A stretch of 64,000 bases of DNA, from positions 2,108,001 to 2,172,000 of the forward strand of contig NZ_CP073115.1 of NCBI RefSeq assembly GCF_024205705.1, in the 5' to 3' direction. The translations under genes and the position numbers were made by a program. The notes beneath the pieces are model-generated. The model was not told where the DNA came from. It did not search any database and was given only the letters and a program-made list of their open reading frames with translations. Source of the stretch: Neisseria subflava (GTDB taxonomy: Bacteria > Pseudomonadota > Gammaproteobacteria > Burkholderiales > Neisseriaceae). Positions 12,991-22,082 of the stretch are shown here, piece after piece (the first letter of the stretch is position 1; each line of letters begins with the position of its first letter).

Positions 12991-13109
12991 TTTTGTATTC
13001 AAATTTAAAACCATAAGGCTTTAAGCAACCATTTATTCTATAGATCCTAAATATAAAAGGCCGTCTGAAATCCTATTTTCAGACAGCCTTTGCTCATTCA
13101 ACCTTTAAA

Positions 13110-13805
13110 TTATTGCGGCTTCTTCTGCTCTTCGCGTACTTTGTCCACCAACTGATCAATCGTGGTCATGCCGGACTGCCAGTCTTTAAATTCGACTTGG
13201 TATTTGCCACCGACAATAACGGTCGGCGTGCCGCTGATTTGGAATTTATTGGTCAACTCTTCCATTTGAGCCGCACGCGCTTGGCTTTCAGGAGCTTCAA
13301 ATGCAGCCAATACTTTTTTGCCGTCAAACGCTGTTTGCTCGGACAGCCATTTTTTCAGGGTATCGGTATCGGCCAAGTTGATTTTTTGGTTAACCATCGC
13401 ATCGAAAATATGGCTGTTGGCTTTATCTGATTCACCGGCCATTTCCACTGCGGCCGCCAAACGTGCCAAAGGTTTCATTTCGTCACCCCACACGACATGC
13501 TCCCGGCGCATATAGGTATCGTCTTTAAACGTTTTGATGTGCTCGCTCAAGACAGGCTCAAGATGGGCGCAATGCGGGCAGAAGTAGCCGAAGAATTCCA
13601 ATACTTCGATTTTGCCGGCCTGCTGTTGCGGAATCGGATTGGACAATACGGTGTAATTGACACCTTCGGTCAATGCGGCAGGGGCTGCCGGAGCGGATGT
13701 GTTGCTTTGGGCGCTGTCTGCTGGAACGCTGGTTTCCGCCTGTTTGCCGCAAGCGGCCAATGCCAACAGGGTTAATGAGGTCAAGGCTAAGGTTTTCAGT
13801 TTCAT
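13110..13805 (-). CDS. dsbA: DsbA-type thiol:disulfide oxidoreductase lipoprotein
   Basis: Periplasmic thioredoxin-fold oxidase that introduces disulfide bonds into exported proteins such as pilus components. 231 residues. The signal peptide ends in a lipobox (LLALAAC, Cys19), so it is anchored to a membrane as in the membrane-bound neisserial DsbA1/DsbA2 enzymes. A Ser/Ala/Pro linker leads to the catalytic motif CPHC within FFGYFCPHCAH, and the cis-Pro loop is SGTPTVIVGG. Neisseria has more than one DsbA and the paralogue number cannot be decided here. Uptake-sequence terminators lie on both sides. Confidence 0.93.
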   Translation of the reverse strand: MKLKTLALTSLTLLALAACGKQAETSVPADSAQSNTSAPAAPAALTEGVNYTVLSNPIPQQQAGKIEVLEFFGYFCPHCAHLEPVLSEHIKTFKDDTYMRREHVVWGDEMKPLARLAAAVEMAGESDKANSHIFDAMVNQKINLADTDTLKKWLSEQTAFDGKKVLAAFEAPESQARAAQMEELTNKFQISGTPTVIVGGKYQVEFKDWQSGMTTIDQLVDKVREEQKKPQ

Positions 13806-13910
13806 AGGTATCTCTTTACATTCAAATCAATGGGCGGATTTTATGGCATTTTGTTGGAGGCGTGTTCAATTTGAGTGAAAAAATGTGTTTAGTTTTATTT
13901 CAGTCTTTAT

Positions 13911-13964
13911 AAAAGGCCGTCTGAAATATGGCTTAGATCATAGCCTTATTTTCAGACGGCCTTT
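13911..13964. terminator. Uptake-sequence inverted pair between the TonB receptor and dsbA
   Basis: AAAGGCCGTCTGAAAT and ATTTTCAGACGGCCTTT enclose a loop that itself contains ATGGCT/AGCCTT pairing. It lies just after the receptor stop codon. Confidence 0.8.
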
Positions 13965-13975
13965 GCCTGATTTCA

Positions 13976-16096
13976 TCAGAAACGGTAATTTACCCGAGCA
14001 GTATAGCCGCGCGGATTACCCGGCATGGCATCCGAACGCCAATATTTTTGATTGAGCAGATTGGCCGCGGCAAAGGTAACGTTAACATTTTTATGGTTCC
14101 AGCCGAGCATAGCATCAACCCGGGCAAAGCCTGGAAGCGTGGTAACTTCTTTATTTCTTGAGTCGTAACCGTAGCGTTTGCCCGTACCGGTTACACCGAT
14201 TTCGCCGTAGAGGTTTTCGGTTGGTGTGTAACGGAAAAACAGGTTGCCGGTAACGTTGCTGGTGTTATTCAAATGGATGCCCACTCGGTCGGGATTGTCT
14301 TTGTCTTCAACGACTTTCGCCTGCATCACGCCCAACGAACCGCGCAGATAGAGTTTTTTGGGAATGATTTGCCCGATGGCGGACAATTCCACGCCACGCG
14401 AACGATGTTTACCGCCGACTGCCCAAGTATAGGGATCATTTTGCGCGTCGGGGCGGTAGCGGATATTGAAGCGTTCGATTTGGTAGGCGGACAATGTGGT
14501 GCTGAGGCGGTCGTCCAGCCAACTGCTTTTGACGCCGGTTTCGTATTGGCGGGTGTACTCGGGATCGGCGTTGAACACGGCGGAAGACGAAATGTCGATG
14601 CTCAAATAGCCGCGTCCGCCATAAGGTGCGAAGCCTTTGTTATACGAGGCGTAGAGCGTGTGGGCGGGCGTTACGTTCCACACTGCGCCGATGTTGGGGC
14701 TGAATGAGTGACCGCTGTATTGGCGGCGGCTGCCGGTGAGTTTGTTTTCGGAATTAAAGGTGTACTTGTCGTAACGACCGCCGAGGACGAATTTCAAATC
14801 GGGCGTGGCGGAGAAGATGTTTTGCACAAAGATGCCGTAGGAGTCGGCTTTGTGGCGGTTTTGGGTCAGAATAGGCTGCAATCTACCCGAAGCCGGCCAG
14901 CTTGCGCGGTCGTAAGGGTCGATGGAGGCAGTAAAAGCGCTGCTGTAACCCAATGTCGGGTTGCGGTTTTCGCGGCTGTAATCCATGCCTACGGTCATGT
15001 GGTTTTCAAAACGGCCGATGTTGTAGTCGCCGTTGAGTGTGAAGTTGGACGACAGGGTTTTGTTGTCGGTTTGCTGCCAGGCGTAGTTGCGTTTGATTCG
15101 GCTGCCGTTTTCGCTGCCTGCATAGAAATGGTCGAAATCCTGCGCCGCCGTGCGGTGGGCGAGCTGCCATTGGGCACGCCATTTGTCGTTGAAGGCGTAT
15201 TCGAGGTCGGAACGCCAAACTTGCAGCTTGTCTTTGACAAAATCGTTCGGGTGGGCAAAACCCATGCGGTAAGGCAGTCCGAAGCGGTCGTACACGGATT
15301 TGGTCGGGCTGCGGTCGGGCGTGCGCTCCACATTGTCGTAGGTGTATTGCCCCGTCCATTTCAAGCCGTTGTCGAGTTTGACGGTAATGCTGGGCGAAAC
15401 CATGACGTTTTTGCTGTCTATACCGCTGCGGAACGAATTGGCGCGCCCGACTTCGCCGGTGAGGCGGATGGCGACGTTTTTGTTCAGCACTTCGTTAATG
15501 TCCATATTCAGGCTGCGGTTTACCCACGATCCATAAACCGCACCGATGTTGCGGCTTTGTTTGAAGTTGGCGTATTTGCTGACCATGTTGATGACGCCGC
15601 CGCCGTTGGTGCGGCCGTAAAGGACGGAAGACGGGCCTTTCAGGATTTCCACGCGCTCGATGTTGGCGGTGCTGCGGCGGACCTGCCCGCTTTCACGCAC
15701 GCCGTCACGGTAAATATCGGATGCGTCGGCTTGAAAGCCGCGCAGGAAAATGCTTTCGCCGCGCATATCGTAGGCAGCGTCGATGCCGGCGTTGCCTTCA
15801 AGGATAGAACTCAAATCGTTCGTGCCGTAATTTTTGTTTTTCTGGATATTGAGCGTATCGACGGTTTGCGGCGTTTCTTTAATGAGCTGTCCGTTGCGGG
15901 TAACGGCGGCTTCGTCGTAGTTGATGTAGCCTTTGAGTACGCTGGTATCGGACTGTCCGACCACAGAAACAGTGGGCAAAGTAGCGGTGTAATGTTCACC
16001 ATTGTCCTGCGTATCGGCGGCAGCAACAGGGAAGGAAGCGATAATCAGCGTGGGTAATAAAGCCAAATGAAATGGTATTTGCATTTTTATACTCAA
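13976..16096 (-). CDS. TonB-dependent siderophore receptor
   Basis: Outer-membrane 22-strand barrel importing a ferric siderophore using TonB energy. 706 residues: a signal peptide ending near VAAA, then a plug domain with TPQTVDTLN, FLRGFQADASDIYRDGVRESG and IERVEILKGPSSVLYGRTNGGGVINMVSK, the hallmark of the siderophore-receptor family. The barrel follows, ending in a C-terminal Phe (ARVNYRF) required for insertion. No siderophore ABC transporter genes lie beside it. A Fur-like box overlaps the probable promoter, so iron repression is likely. The ligand cannot be read from sequence; hydroxamate types such as ferrichrome are common in this family. Confidence 0.92.
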   Translation of the reverse strand: MSIKMQIPFHLALLPTLIIASFPVAAADTQDNGEHYTATLPTVSVVGQSDTSVLKGYINYDEAAVTRNGQLIKETPQTVDTLNIQKNKNYGTNDLSSILEGNAGIDAAYDMRGESIFLRGFQADASDIYRDGVRESGQVRRSTANIERVEILKGPSSVLYGRTNGGGVINMVSKYANFKQSRNIGAVYGSWVNRSLNMDINEVLNKNVAIRLTGEVGRANSFRSGIDSKNVMVSPSITVKLDNGLKWTGQYTYDNVERTPDRSPTKSVYDRFGLPYRMGFAHPNDFVKDKLQVWRSDLEYAFNDKWRAQWQLAHRTAAQDFDHFYAGSENGSRIKRNYAWQQTDNKTLSSNFTLNGDYNIGRFENHMTVGMDYSRENRNPTLGYSSAFTASIDPYDRASWPASGRLQPILTQNRHKADSYGIFVQNIFSATPDLKFVLGGRYDKYTFNSENKLTGSRRQYSGHSFSPNIGAVWNVTPAHTLYASYNKGFAPYGGRGYLSIDISSSAVFNADPEYTRQYETGVKSSWLDDRLSTTLSAYQIERFNIRYRPDAQNDPYTWAVGGKHRSRGVELSAIGQIIPKKLYLRGSLGVMQAKVVEDKDNPDRVGIHLNNTSNVTGNLFFRYTPTENLYGEIGVTGTGKRYGYDSRNKEVTTLPGFARVDAMLGWNHKNVNVTFAAANLLNQKYWRSDAMPGNPRGYTARVNYRF

Positions 16097-16113
16097 TTTA
16101 ACGAAACAACCGA

Positions 16114-16148
16114 ATTATATTGCTTCAAAAAGAAATGAGAATAGTTTC
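16114..16148 (-). promoter_or_regulatory. Probable promoter and Fur-like box of the TonB receptor
   Basis: The minus strand has TATAAT (16114-16119). At 16132-16148, where the -35 would fall, lies GAAATGAGAATAGTTTC, resembling the Fur consensus with AATGAGAAT as its core. This placement suits Fur repression. Confidence 0.6.
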
Positions 16149-16249
16149 TTTTAATTATATTTAACATGATATTTGTAAACAAAGGCCGTCTGAAATACAT
16201 ATCGGTTTCAGACGGCCTTCGTTTATTAATATTAATAGATACTGCTACA

Positions 16250-16783
16250 CTACTTACTCAACAACATTTCCTGCATCAGCTTCATGCCCCATTGCCAGCC
16301 GCCGAGTGCGCCGTTTAACCGGCCGGAATGCGGCGATTGAAGCAGGCGTGCATGCCAGCGGTCAGCCTGTTCTTGCGCCCAATCGCGTGGCGTGCCGTTT
16401 GTTTCGGCAATAACCAGCGCTGTACGGCAAGGGCAGCGGACGCGCTGGAACGTATGGATTTCGTCTTCGGGAAAAGCTTCTGGACGCGGCGAGACCAAAA
16501 TAATATTGGTCAGGCGTTTTTGCGTCATGATGTCGGCTTGATACAACCATGCCAAAAATGCGGATACGCCGGCACCATGAGCTACAACGGCAATACTTCT
16601 GCTGACGATATGCTCGAAGGCCGTCTGAATGGCGTGTTGCCATTCGGAAATGGTTTGCCGACTATCGGCTTCGGCAGTTTGAACAATCGGATAGCTAACC
16701 GCCCAGCGATCTATCCACATTTCTGCTTCATCCGCATCGCGTATCAGAAACAGTGCCATTTCTTCGAGTTCGAAGCTCTGCAT
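16250..16783 (-). CDS. RBBP9/YdeN-like alpha/beta-hydrolase fold protein with degenerate active site
   Basis: About 177 residues with the layout of the RBBP9/YdeN serine-hydrolase family: an N-terminal Trp-rich segment, the nucleophile elbow region (IAVVAHGAGVSAFLAW), a LVSPR strand and a C-terminal GGWQWG block. The elbow reads H-G-A-G where the family has H-S-x-G, so the nucleophilic Ser is Gly. The Asp and His regions also look altered (ETNGTPRDW, SGRLN). It may have lost hydrolase activity. The start at 16783 was chosen because it begins the conserved region after an uptake sequence; the frame extends to 16825. It follows the small membrane protein gene with only a short gap. Confidence 0.7.
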   Translation of the reverse strand: MQSFELEEMALFLIRDADEAEMWIDRWAVSYPIVQTAEADSRQTISEWQHAIQTAFEHIVSRSIAVVAHGAGVSAFLAWLYQADIMTQKRLTNIILVSPRPEAFPEDEIHTFQRVRCPCRTALVIAETNGTPRDWAQEQADRWHARLLQSPHSGRLNGALGGWQWGMKLMQEMLLSK

Positions 16784-16793
16784 TTCAGACGGC

Positions 16794-17138
16794 CTATTTG
16801 AGCAAGTCGTTGAGAGTAAATGCAATCAGCAATGCGGCAGGCACGCTGAGGATGGCACAAGTCGCCAGACAAAGTACGATGTTAGCCACCAGCCGCCAGC
16901 CCTTCCAAGCAAAGCATTTGGCCGCAATCAGCAGGCAAGGCAGGGAAAACAGCAGCCATACCAACGCCCACGTCGGATTGGCCTTGGTCGGCGCAACCCA
17001 GCCGGACATCCGCGCCAGCATAAACACCGCCCACACCAGCATAGGCAGCACAAATGCCGCTACGACCCACGCTGCGCCTACGCCGGTTTTGCCGTTTATA
17101 TTCCAATCATATTTACCAAAAACCTTATTCGGCAACAT
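16794..17138 (-). CDS. Small inner-membrane protein, three helices
   Basis: 114 residues with hydrophobic segments at about 18-38, 54-74 and 85-107 of the product and a short cytoplasmic N-terminus (MLPNKVFGKYDWN). The family is not recognised. The start overlaps the 3' end of the AP endonuclease gene by 14 bases, and the hydrolase-like gene follows closely, so the three genes are probably cotranscribed. Confidence 0.7.
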   Translation of the reverse strand: MLPNKVFGKYDWNINGKTGVGAAWVVAAFVLPMLVWAVFMLARMSGWVAPTKANPTWALVWLLFSLPCLLIAAKCFAWKGWRLVANIVLCLATCAILSVPAALLIAFTLNDLLK

Positions 17139-17904
17139 AGTCATACTCCACAACTAAAGGGGCGTGATCCGAGAATTTTTCGTCTTTATAAACATGTGCG
17201 GAAACAGCTTTTTCGGCCAACTCCGGCGTAACCATCTGATAATCGATACGCCACCCGACATCTTTCGCATACGCTTGTCCGCGATTGCTCCACCAGGTAT
17301 AGCCCGGCACATCGGTATAAAGTGTGCGCCACATATCCGTCCAACCGAGCTTGTGGATGACTTTGCCTATCCATTCGCGCTCTTCAGGCAAGAAGCCCGA
17401 ATTTTTCTGATTGCCCTTCCAGTTTTTCAAGTCGATGTTTTGGTGGGCAATGTTCCAGTCACCGCAGACGACGATGTCGCGCCCTTCGTTTTTCATGGCT
17501 TCGAGCATGGGATAGAACGCGTCCAAAAAGCGGTATTTCACTTGTTGGCGCTCTTCCGCACTGCTGCCGCTGGGCAGATACAGCGAAATTACCGACAAAT
17601 TGCCGAAATCGCAACGGACAAAACGGCCTTCCCTGTCAAATTCTTCAATGCCCATGCCGATTTGCACATTGTCGGGCTTGCGTTTGCTGTACACCGCCAC
17701 GCCGCTGTAACCGCGCTTTTCGGCGCAATGCCAGTAGCCGTGCATACCGTGCGGATTTTTCATATCGTCTGACAGATCAGCCTCTTGTGCTTTCAGTTCC
17801 TGCACGCAGACGATGTCGGCACCGGAAGCGGCGATGTATTCATAAAAACCTTTTTTATAGGCGGAGCGGATGCCGTTGACGTTGGCAGAGATGATTTTCA
17901 ACAT
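17125..17904 (-). CDS. xthA: AP endonuclease / exonuclease III family (NApe type)
   Basis: Base-excision repair enzyme cutting DNA 5' to abasic sites. 259 residues. Exo III family motifs are present: NVNGIRSA (Asn metal/phosphate contacts), QELKAQE with the metal-binding Glu, SLYLPSGSS, GDWNIAHQNID, and the C-terminal SDHAPLVVEYDY with the catalytic Asp-His pair. Neisseria has two such enzymes, NApe and NExo; the sequence agrees with my memory of NApe, the true AP endonuclease. It is the first gene of a probable three-gene unit. Confidence 0.93.
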   Translation of the reverse strand: MLKIISANVNGIRSAYKKGFYEYIAASGADIVCVQELKAQEADLSDDMKNPHGMHGYWHCAEKRGYSGVAVYSKRKPDNVQIGMGIEEFDREGRFVRCDFGNLSVISLYLPSGSSAEERQQVKYRFLDAFYPMLEAMKNEGRDIVVCGDWNIAHQNIDLKNWKGNQKNSGFLPEEREWIGKVIHKLGWTDMWRTLYTDVPGYTWWSNRGQAYAKDVGWRIDYQMVTPELAEKAVSAHVYKDEKFSDHAPLVVEYDYVAE

Positions 17905-17948
17905 AAGATTTGAGTGATTTTTAAAAACGGATAATAGGATTGAGGTTT

Positions 17949-19262
17949 TCAGACGGCCTGCAAGTCATAAACAAATACTTTGGAATTGCGGCCGTTGGCA
18001 TTGTATTCCTGCCGGCGTTCGGCAGGCAGGTCATCGGCTGAGGCCGTCTGAAAGCCCCGTTCGACAAACCATTCGCCCGTATGCGTGGATAAGGCGAAGA
18101 GCGTTTTAATATTTAAGGCGCGTGCTTTTTGAAACAGATGTTCCAACAGCAATTCGCCGTAGCCGCCATCACGCGCTTCGGGCGACACCACCAGGCAGGC
18201 CAATTCGCCGCAGTCCGGCTCGGAAAAGGTTTTCAACGCCACGCAGCCGTAAATGTTTTGATCGTGTTCCAATACGGAAAAACTGGAAATATGGTTTTCC
18301 AAATACTCGCGGCTGCGGTGTAACAAGATGCCTTGTTCCGCCAAAGGACGGATTAAGGCGATGATGTGCGGAATGTCGTCGCTGCGTGCCTGACGGATGG
18401 AAACAAACGGCTCACGGGCAATAGATGTACCGCTGCCCTCGCGGGTAAACAGCTCACGCAGCAGGCTGCCGTCTTCACGGCCGTTGAGAATCTGCACCCG
18501 CGATACGCCGTTTTCCAACGCGCCTACCGCCGCATGCAGCAAATCGGCCGGCGCATCGGGATTGTCGTGTATCAATTCCTGCACTTCGCCGACAGACAAA
18601 GTATTGGCCAACGAGCCGTCGGCACGACGAATACCGGCTTCTTCGGTCAAGAAAACCAGTTTCTCCGCCTGCAAAGCCATGGCCACTTCCTGCGCGGTTT
18701 CGCACATACTCAGGTTGAAGGTTTTGCCGCTGTACGAATGCCCCAAAGGACTGATAAGCACCACCGCGCCGCCATCCAAACGCAAACGGATTTCTTCCGC
18801 GTCGATTTTGCGGACGGTACCGGTATAGCCCATGTCCACACCGTCGATAACGCCCAACGGACGGGCGGTAATAAAGTTGCCGCACGCGATAACCGGCGGC
18901 TTACTCCGTTGCTGTGCGGATACGCTGCTGAACAAGGCGGCTTCCACATCACTGCGGATAATCCCTGCCACCTGCTTCACTTCCATCAAAGTCGCTTCAT
19001 CGGTAATCCGTCGGCTGCCGCTGTATTTCGGAACAAAATTCCGACCCGAAGCCAATTTGTCGAGCAAATGCCGCGAACCATGTACCAAGACCAAACGCAA
19101 GCCCAAGCTGGCCAACAGGTTCAAATCTGCGGCCAAACGAATCAGGGTTTCGCCTTCCAACAAGCTGTCGGTCACGCCGACCACCATGGTTTTGCCGCGC
19201 AAATATTGTATATAGGGCGCGGCCTCGCGAAAGCTGGCAACAAAATAGGCGATGGCACTCAT
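17949..19262 (-). CDS. argA: ArgA, amino-acid N-acetyltransferase (N-acetylglutamate synthase)
   Basis: First step of arginine synthesis: acetyl-CoA plus glutamate gives N-acetylglutamate. 437 residues in two domains. The N-terminal amino-acid-kinase fold (about 1-285; LVLVHGSRHLLDKL, LISPLGHS) binds arginine for feedback control. The C-terminal GNAT domain (about 290-437) has the acetyl-CoA loop region ARDGGYGELLLEHLF. Its start overlaps the stop of the upstream zinc-finger gene by four bases (ATGA), so the two are translationally coupled. An uptake sequence lies inside the gene. Confidence 0.96.
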   Translation of the reverse strand: MSAIAYFVASFREAAPYIQYLRGKTMVVGVTDSLLEGETLIRLAADLNLLASLGLRLVLVHGSRHLLDKLASGRNFVPKYSGSRRITDEATLMEVKQVAGIIRSDVEAALFSSVSAQQRSKPPVIACGNFITARPLGVIDGVDMGYTGTVRKIDAEEIRLRLDGGAVVLISPLGHSYSGKTFNLSMCETAQEVAMALQAEKLVFLTEEAGIRRADGSLANTLSVGEVQELIHDNPDAPADLLHAAVGALENGVSRVQILNGREDGSLLRELFTREGSGTSIAREPFVSIRQARSDDIPHIIALIRPLAEQGILLHRSREYLENHISSFSVLEHDQNIYGCVALKTFSEPDCGELACLVVSPEARDGGYGELLLEHLFQKARALNIKTLFALSTHTGEWFVERGFQTASADDLPAERRQEYNANGRNSKVFVYDLQAV

Positions 19263-19654
19263 AGCAGGGCAAGATAAAAGAGTTGCATAATCAAAACCGT
19301 CAGCGCAATCAGCGATGCCAACGTCCAGTTGAAACCGTCCTTGCGCGTTTTGACTGCCGCCTGCTCTTCCGCCTTAGGCTCTTCCTTGAGCGCGCTGTTG
19401 AGCAAATCGGAAATTTCTTTGCGCGAAAGTTTGGAATGCTTGAGGATTTGCGCGCCGATGTTATGCACGAGGCGCACATCCGTTACCGCCACAGGCAGAT
19501 GGGCCGGATCGGCCGGCAGGTTGCCCGACAGATAATCCTTGGCCTTAAACATCCCCGAACAACGCGTGCAGACCACGAAACCCTGCGCTACGTTCAACTG
19601 GGCATCTTTCACCCAATGCGGCGTTTTACAATGAGGACAAGAACAAGCAGGCAT
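19259..19654 (-). CDS. MJ0042-type zinc-finger membrane protein
   Basis: 131 residues. The N-terminus has two Cys pairs, CPHC at 6-9 and CTRC at 32-35, spaced as in MJ0042/DUF3426-type zinc ribbons, followed by a helical middle region and a single C-terminal transmembrane helix (LASLIALTVLIMQLFYLALL). The likely topology is a cytoplasmic zinc domain tethered to the inner membrane. The role is unknown. It is coupled to argA by a four-base overlap. Confidence 0.8.
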   Translation of the reverse strand: MPACSCPHCKTPHWVKDAQLNVAQGFVVCTRCSGMFKAKDYLSGNLPADPAHLPVAVTDVRLVHNIGAQILKHSKLSRKEISDLLNSALKEEPKAEEQAAVKTRKDGFNWTLASLIALTVLIMQLFYLALL

Positions 19655-19705
19655 GAGTATTTTCCGTAAGTGTATTGAATCAAAAATATATTTTAGCCAA
19701 TGTTT

Positions 19706-19738
19706 CAGGCCGTCTGAAAACTGTTTCAGACGACCTGA
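19706..19738. terminator. Uptake-sequence inverted pair between pyrE and the zinc-finger gene
   Basis: CAGGCCGTCTGAAAA and TTTCAGACGACCTG form the arms; the right arm carries the GTCGTCTGAA variant. Confidence 0.7.
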
Positions 19739-19753
19739 GCATGATGTTATGGT

Positions 19754-20395
19754 TTAAACCGCGCCGTAACGTTCGCGATAGGCTTTGACCGGCTCGAAGA
19801 AGCCGCCAAATTCGGCATTGTTTTGCAAGAGCGTGAACAAGTCGTTCAGGTTGGCAATCGAAACCACCGGCAGGCCGTATTGTTTTTCGACTTCCTGCAC
19901 CGCCGACAATTCGCCCGTGCCTTTTTCCATACGGTCGAGCGCAATGGCCACTGCAGCAGGCGTTGCACCTTCGGCCTCAATCAGTTTGACTGACTCGCGC
20001 ACAGATGTACCGGCGGAAATCACATCATCGATAATCAGCACGCGGCCTTTTAAAGGCGCACCCACCAACACACCGCCCTCGCCGTGGTCTTTGGCTTCTT
20101 TGCGGTTGTAGGCAAACGGTACGTTTACGCCTTTTTCCGCCAACATCATCGCTGTTGCCGCCGCCAAAATAATGCCTTTATAGGCTGGGCCGAACAGCAT
20201 ATCGAACTTCACGCCGCTGGCAATAATGGCCTCGGCGTAAAACTTCGCCAGCTGCAAAGTCGATGCGCCGTCATTGAACAAACCGGCATTGAAAAAATAA
20301 GGCGACTGACGGCCGGCCTTGGTCGTAAATTCGCCGAATTTCAACACGTTTTGTGCCAAAGCGAATTTGAGGAAGTCTTGACGGAAATCGGACAT
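19754..20395 (-). CDS. pyrE: PyrE, orotate phosphoribosyltransferase
   Basis: Pyrimidine synthesis: orotate plus PRPP gives OMP. 213 residues, the normal length. The PRPP-binding motif is VLIIDDVISAGTS, and the LFGPAYKGIILA and GGVLVGAPLKG loops are typical. Monocistronic on the minus strand. Confidence 0.97.
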   Translation of the reverse strand: MSDFRQDFLKFALAQNVLKFGEFTTKAGRQSPYFFNAGLFNDGASTLQLAKFYAEAIIASGVKFDMLFGPAYKGIILAAATAMMLAEKGVNVPFAYNRKEAKDHGEGGVLVGAPLKGRVLIIDDVISAGTSVRESVKLIEAEGATPAAVAIALDRMEKGTGELSAVQEVEKQYGLPVVSIANLNDLFTLLQNNAEFGGFFEPVKAYRERYGAV

Positions 20396-20565
20396 TTGGG
20401 TTCTCCCGAAAGATGTTGATTTATCAAAGAAACGATTATAAAGGATTCATGCGGAAAAATCAGGCCGTCTGAAAGCAGGTTCAGTCCCGCTTTAAACCGA
20501 CTTGCCCTATTCCCTTTCAAACCGACAAGGTGGCATTGCCGTCTTATCCCAGCGACCAAAACAGA

Positions 20566-21036
20566 TTATTCCCGATGATACGGATGATTGTGCAAAATCG
20601 AAACGGCGCGATAAAGCTGCTCGGTCAGCAAAACGCGCACCATGCCGTGCGGCAAAGTCAGGCTGGAAAGGCGCATCATCATGTTTGCCTGCTGTTTCAA
20701 ACGGTCGGTCATGCCGTCTGCGCCGCCGATAATAAAGCAGACGTGTTCGCCGTTTTGCTGCCAGCTTTTCAGATGTTGTGCCAATTCGACCGAAGTCGGC
20801 GCTTTGCCGCGTTCGTCCAATACCACCAAAAACGCGCCCTGCGGTATGGCTTCCAGCAGGCGTTTTTCTTCAGCTGCCATGCCCTGAGCCGCATTCACAC
20901 CCGCGCCGCGTTTTTCGGGCTTGATTTCTTTCAGCGCATAATTGACATCGCGCCCGAAGCGTTTGGCGTACTCGCCGACGGCTTCATCCACCCAACGCGG
21001 CATTTTCGTGCCGACAGCCAAGACGGTGATATTCAT
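20566..21036 (-). CDS. rlmH: RlmH, 23S rRNA (pseudouridine1915-N3)-methyltransferase
   Basis: SPOUT-family methyltransferase that modifies position 1915 in helix 69 of 23S rRNA. 156 residues, exactly the family length, starting MNITVLAVGTKMPRW at 21036; the frame extends upstream to 21114 without a ribosome site. The knotted SAM-binding region shows VCFIIGGADGM and LTLPHGMVRVLLTEQLYRA. Confidence 0.96.
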   Translation of the reverse strand: MNITVLAVGTKMPRWVDEAVGEYAKRFGRDVNYALKEIKPEKRGAGVNAAQGMAAEEKRLLEAIPQGAFLVVLDERGKAPTSVELAQHLKSWQQNGEHVCFIIGGADGMTDRLKQQANMMMRLSSLTLPHGMVRVLLTEQLYRAVSILHNHPYHRE

Positions 21037-21137
21037 GGAGTATCCTTTGTTATCGAATTGTCGGTTGGGCATTATGGTCAAGCAAGTTCTCAACCTTTTC
21101 AAACCATGAGCCAATGCCCACGCAACCGACTGAAAAT

Positions 21138-21192
21138 AAAAGGCCGTCTGAAAGCCGAATGTATCCCGTTCGGCTGTTTCAGACGGCCTTTC
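21138..21192. terminator. Uptake-sequence inverted pair after pyrH
   Basis: AAAGGCCGTCTGAAAGCCGAA and TTCGGCTGTTTCAGACGGCCTTT extend the usual uptake-sequence stem by a further GCCGAA/TTCGGC pairing. Confidence 0.85.
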
Positions 21193-21197
21193 AATGA

Positions 21198-21917
21198 TTA
21201 GCAGTGAACCAGCGTACCTTCGTTTTCGCCGGTTACCACGCGTTTGAGCGAGCCTTCTTTAGCAATGCCGAATACCACGATATTGAGCTTGCGTTCGCGG
21301 CAGAGGGCGAAAGCAGTGGCATCCATCACTTTGAGGTTTTTCAATAAGGCTTCATCAAAAGTAATGGTTTCGTAGCGTGTTGCAGATGGGTCTTTTTTCG
21401 GGTCTGCGGTGTACACGCCGTCGACGTTGGTGGCTTTGAGCATCACGTCGCAGTTCATTTCCGCGCCGCGCAATGCGGCGGCAGTGTCGGTCGTGAAGAA
21501 CGGATTACCGGTACCGGCGGCGAAAATCACGACTTTGCCTTCTTCCAAATATTGAATGGCTTTAGGACGGGCGTAAGTTTCAGCGATTTGCTGCATAGAC
21601 AGTGCGGATTGAACACGCGCTTTGATGCCCAAGGTTTCAAATGCGTCTTTGAGTGCCAAGGCGTTCATAACGGTCGCCATCATGCCCATGTAGTCGGCAG
21701 TGGCGCGGTCCATGCTGCCTGCTTGGGCGGATACGCCGCGGAAAATGTTACCGCCGCCGACAACGATACCGACTTGCACGCCCATTCTCACGATTTCGGC
21801 AATTTCGCCGACAGTTTGAACGATGGTATCGTGATTGATACCGAATGGATCAGAGCCCATCAGGGATTCGCCGGAGAGTTTCAGTAATACACGTTTGTAT
21901 TTGATTTGCTGTGTCAT
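21198..21917 (-). CDS. pyrH: PyrH, UMP kinase
   Basis: Bacterial amino-acid-kinase-type enzyme phosphorylating UMP to UDP. 239 residues. KLSGESLMG, the GVVVGGGNIFRG-like region (VGIVVGGGNIFRG), FAAGTGNPFFTTDTAAALR and TNVDGVYTADP are all characteristic. It follows rpsB and tsf, the standard order rpsB-tsf-pyrH, but is separated from tsf by a strong terminator. Confidence 0.97.
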   Translation of the reverse strand: MTQQIKYKRVLLKLSGESLMGSDPFGINHDTIVQTVGEIAEIVRMGVQVGIVVGGGNIFRGVSAQAGSMDRATADYMGMMATVMNALALKDAFETLGIKARVQSALSMQQIAETYARPKAIQYLEEGKVVIFAAGTGNPFFTTDTAAALRGAEMNCDVMLKATNVDGVYTADPKKDPSATRYETITFDEALLKNLKVMDATAFALCRERKLNIVVFGIAKEGSLKRVVTGENEGTLVHC

Positions 21918-22082
21918 GGGATACCTTGCTTTCTTGAATGTCGTCGGTCGGAGTTGGGCCGTCTGAATTTCAAACGGTCGGATTACAATGATATGGTGTG
22001 TCGTTCTATTATTGTTTTGTTTTCAGACGGCCTTTATATTCGGTCGTCTTAAAATAGGTACCGTAAACGGTTTTCTCAAAAA

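Noticed and set aside
14708..16057. 449-codon open frame antisense to the TonB-dependent receptor
   Set aside because: The receptor on the other strand has clear plug and barrel motifs and its own promoter; the antisense frame has no recognisable domain.
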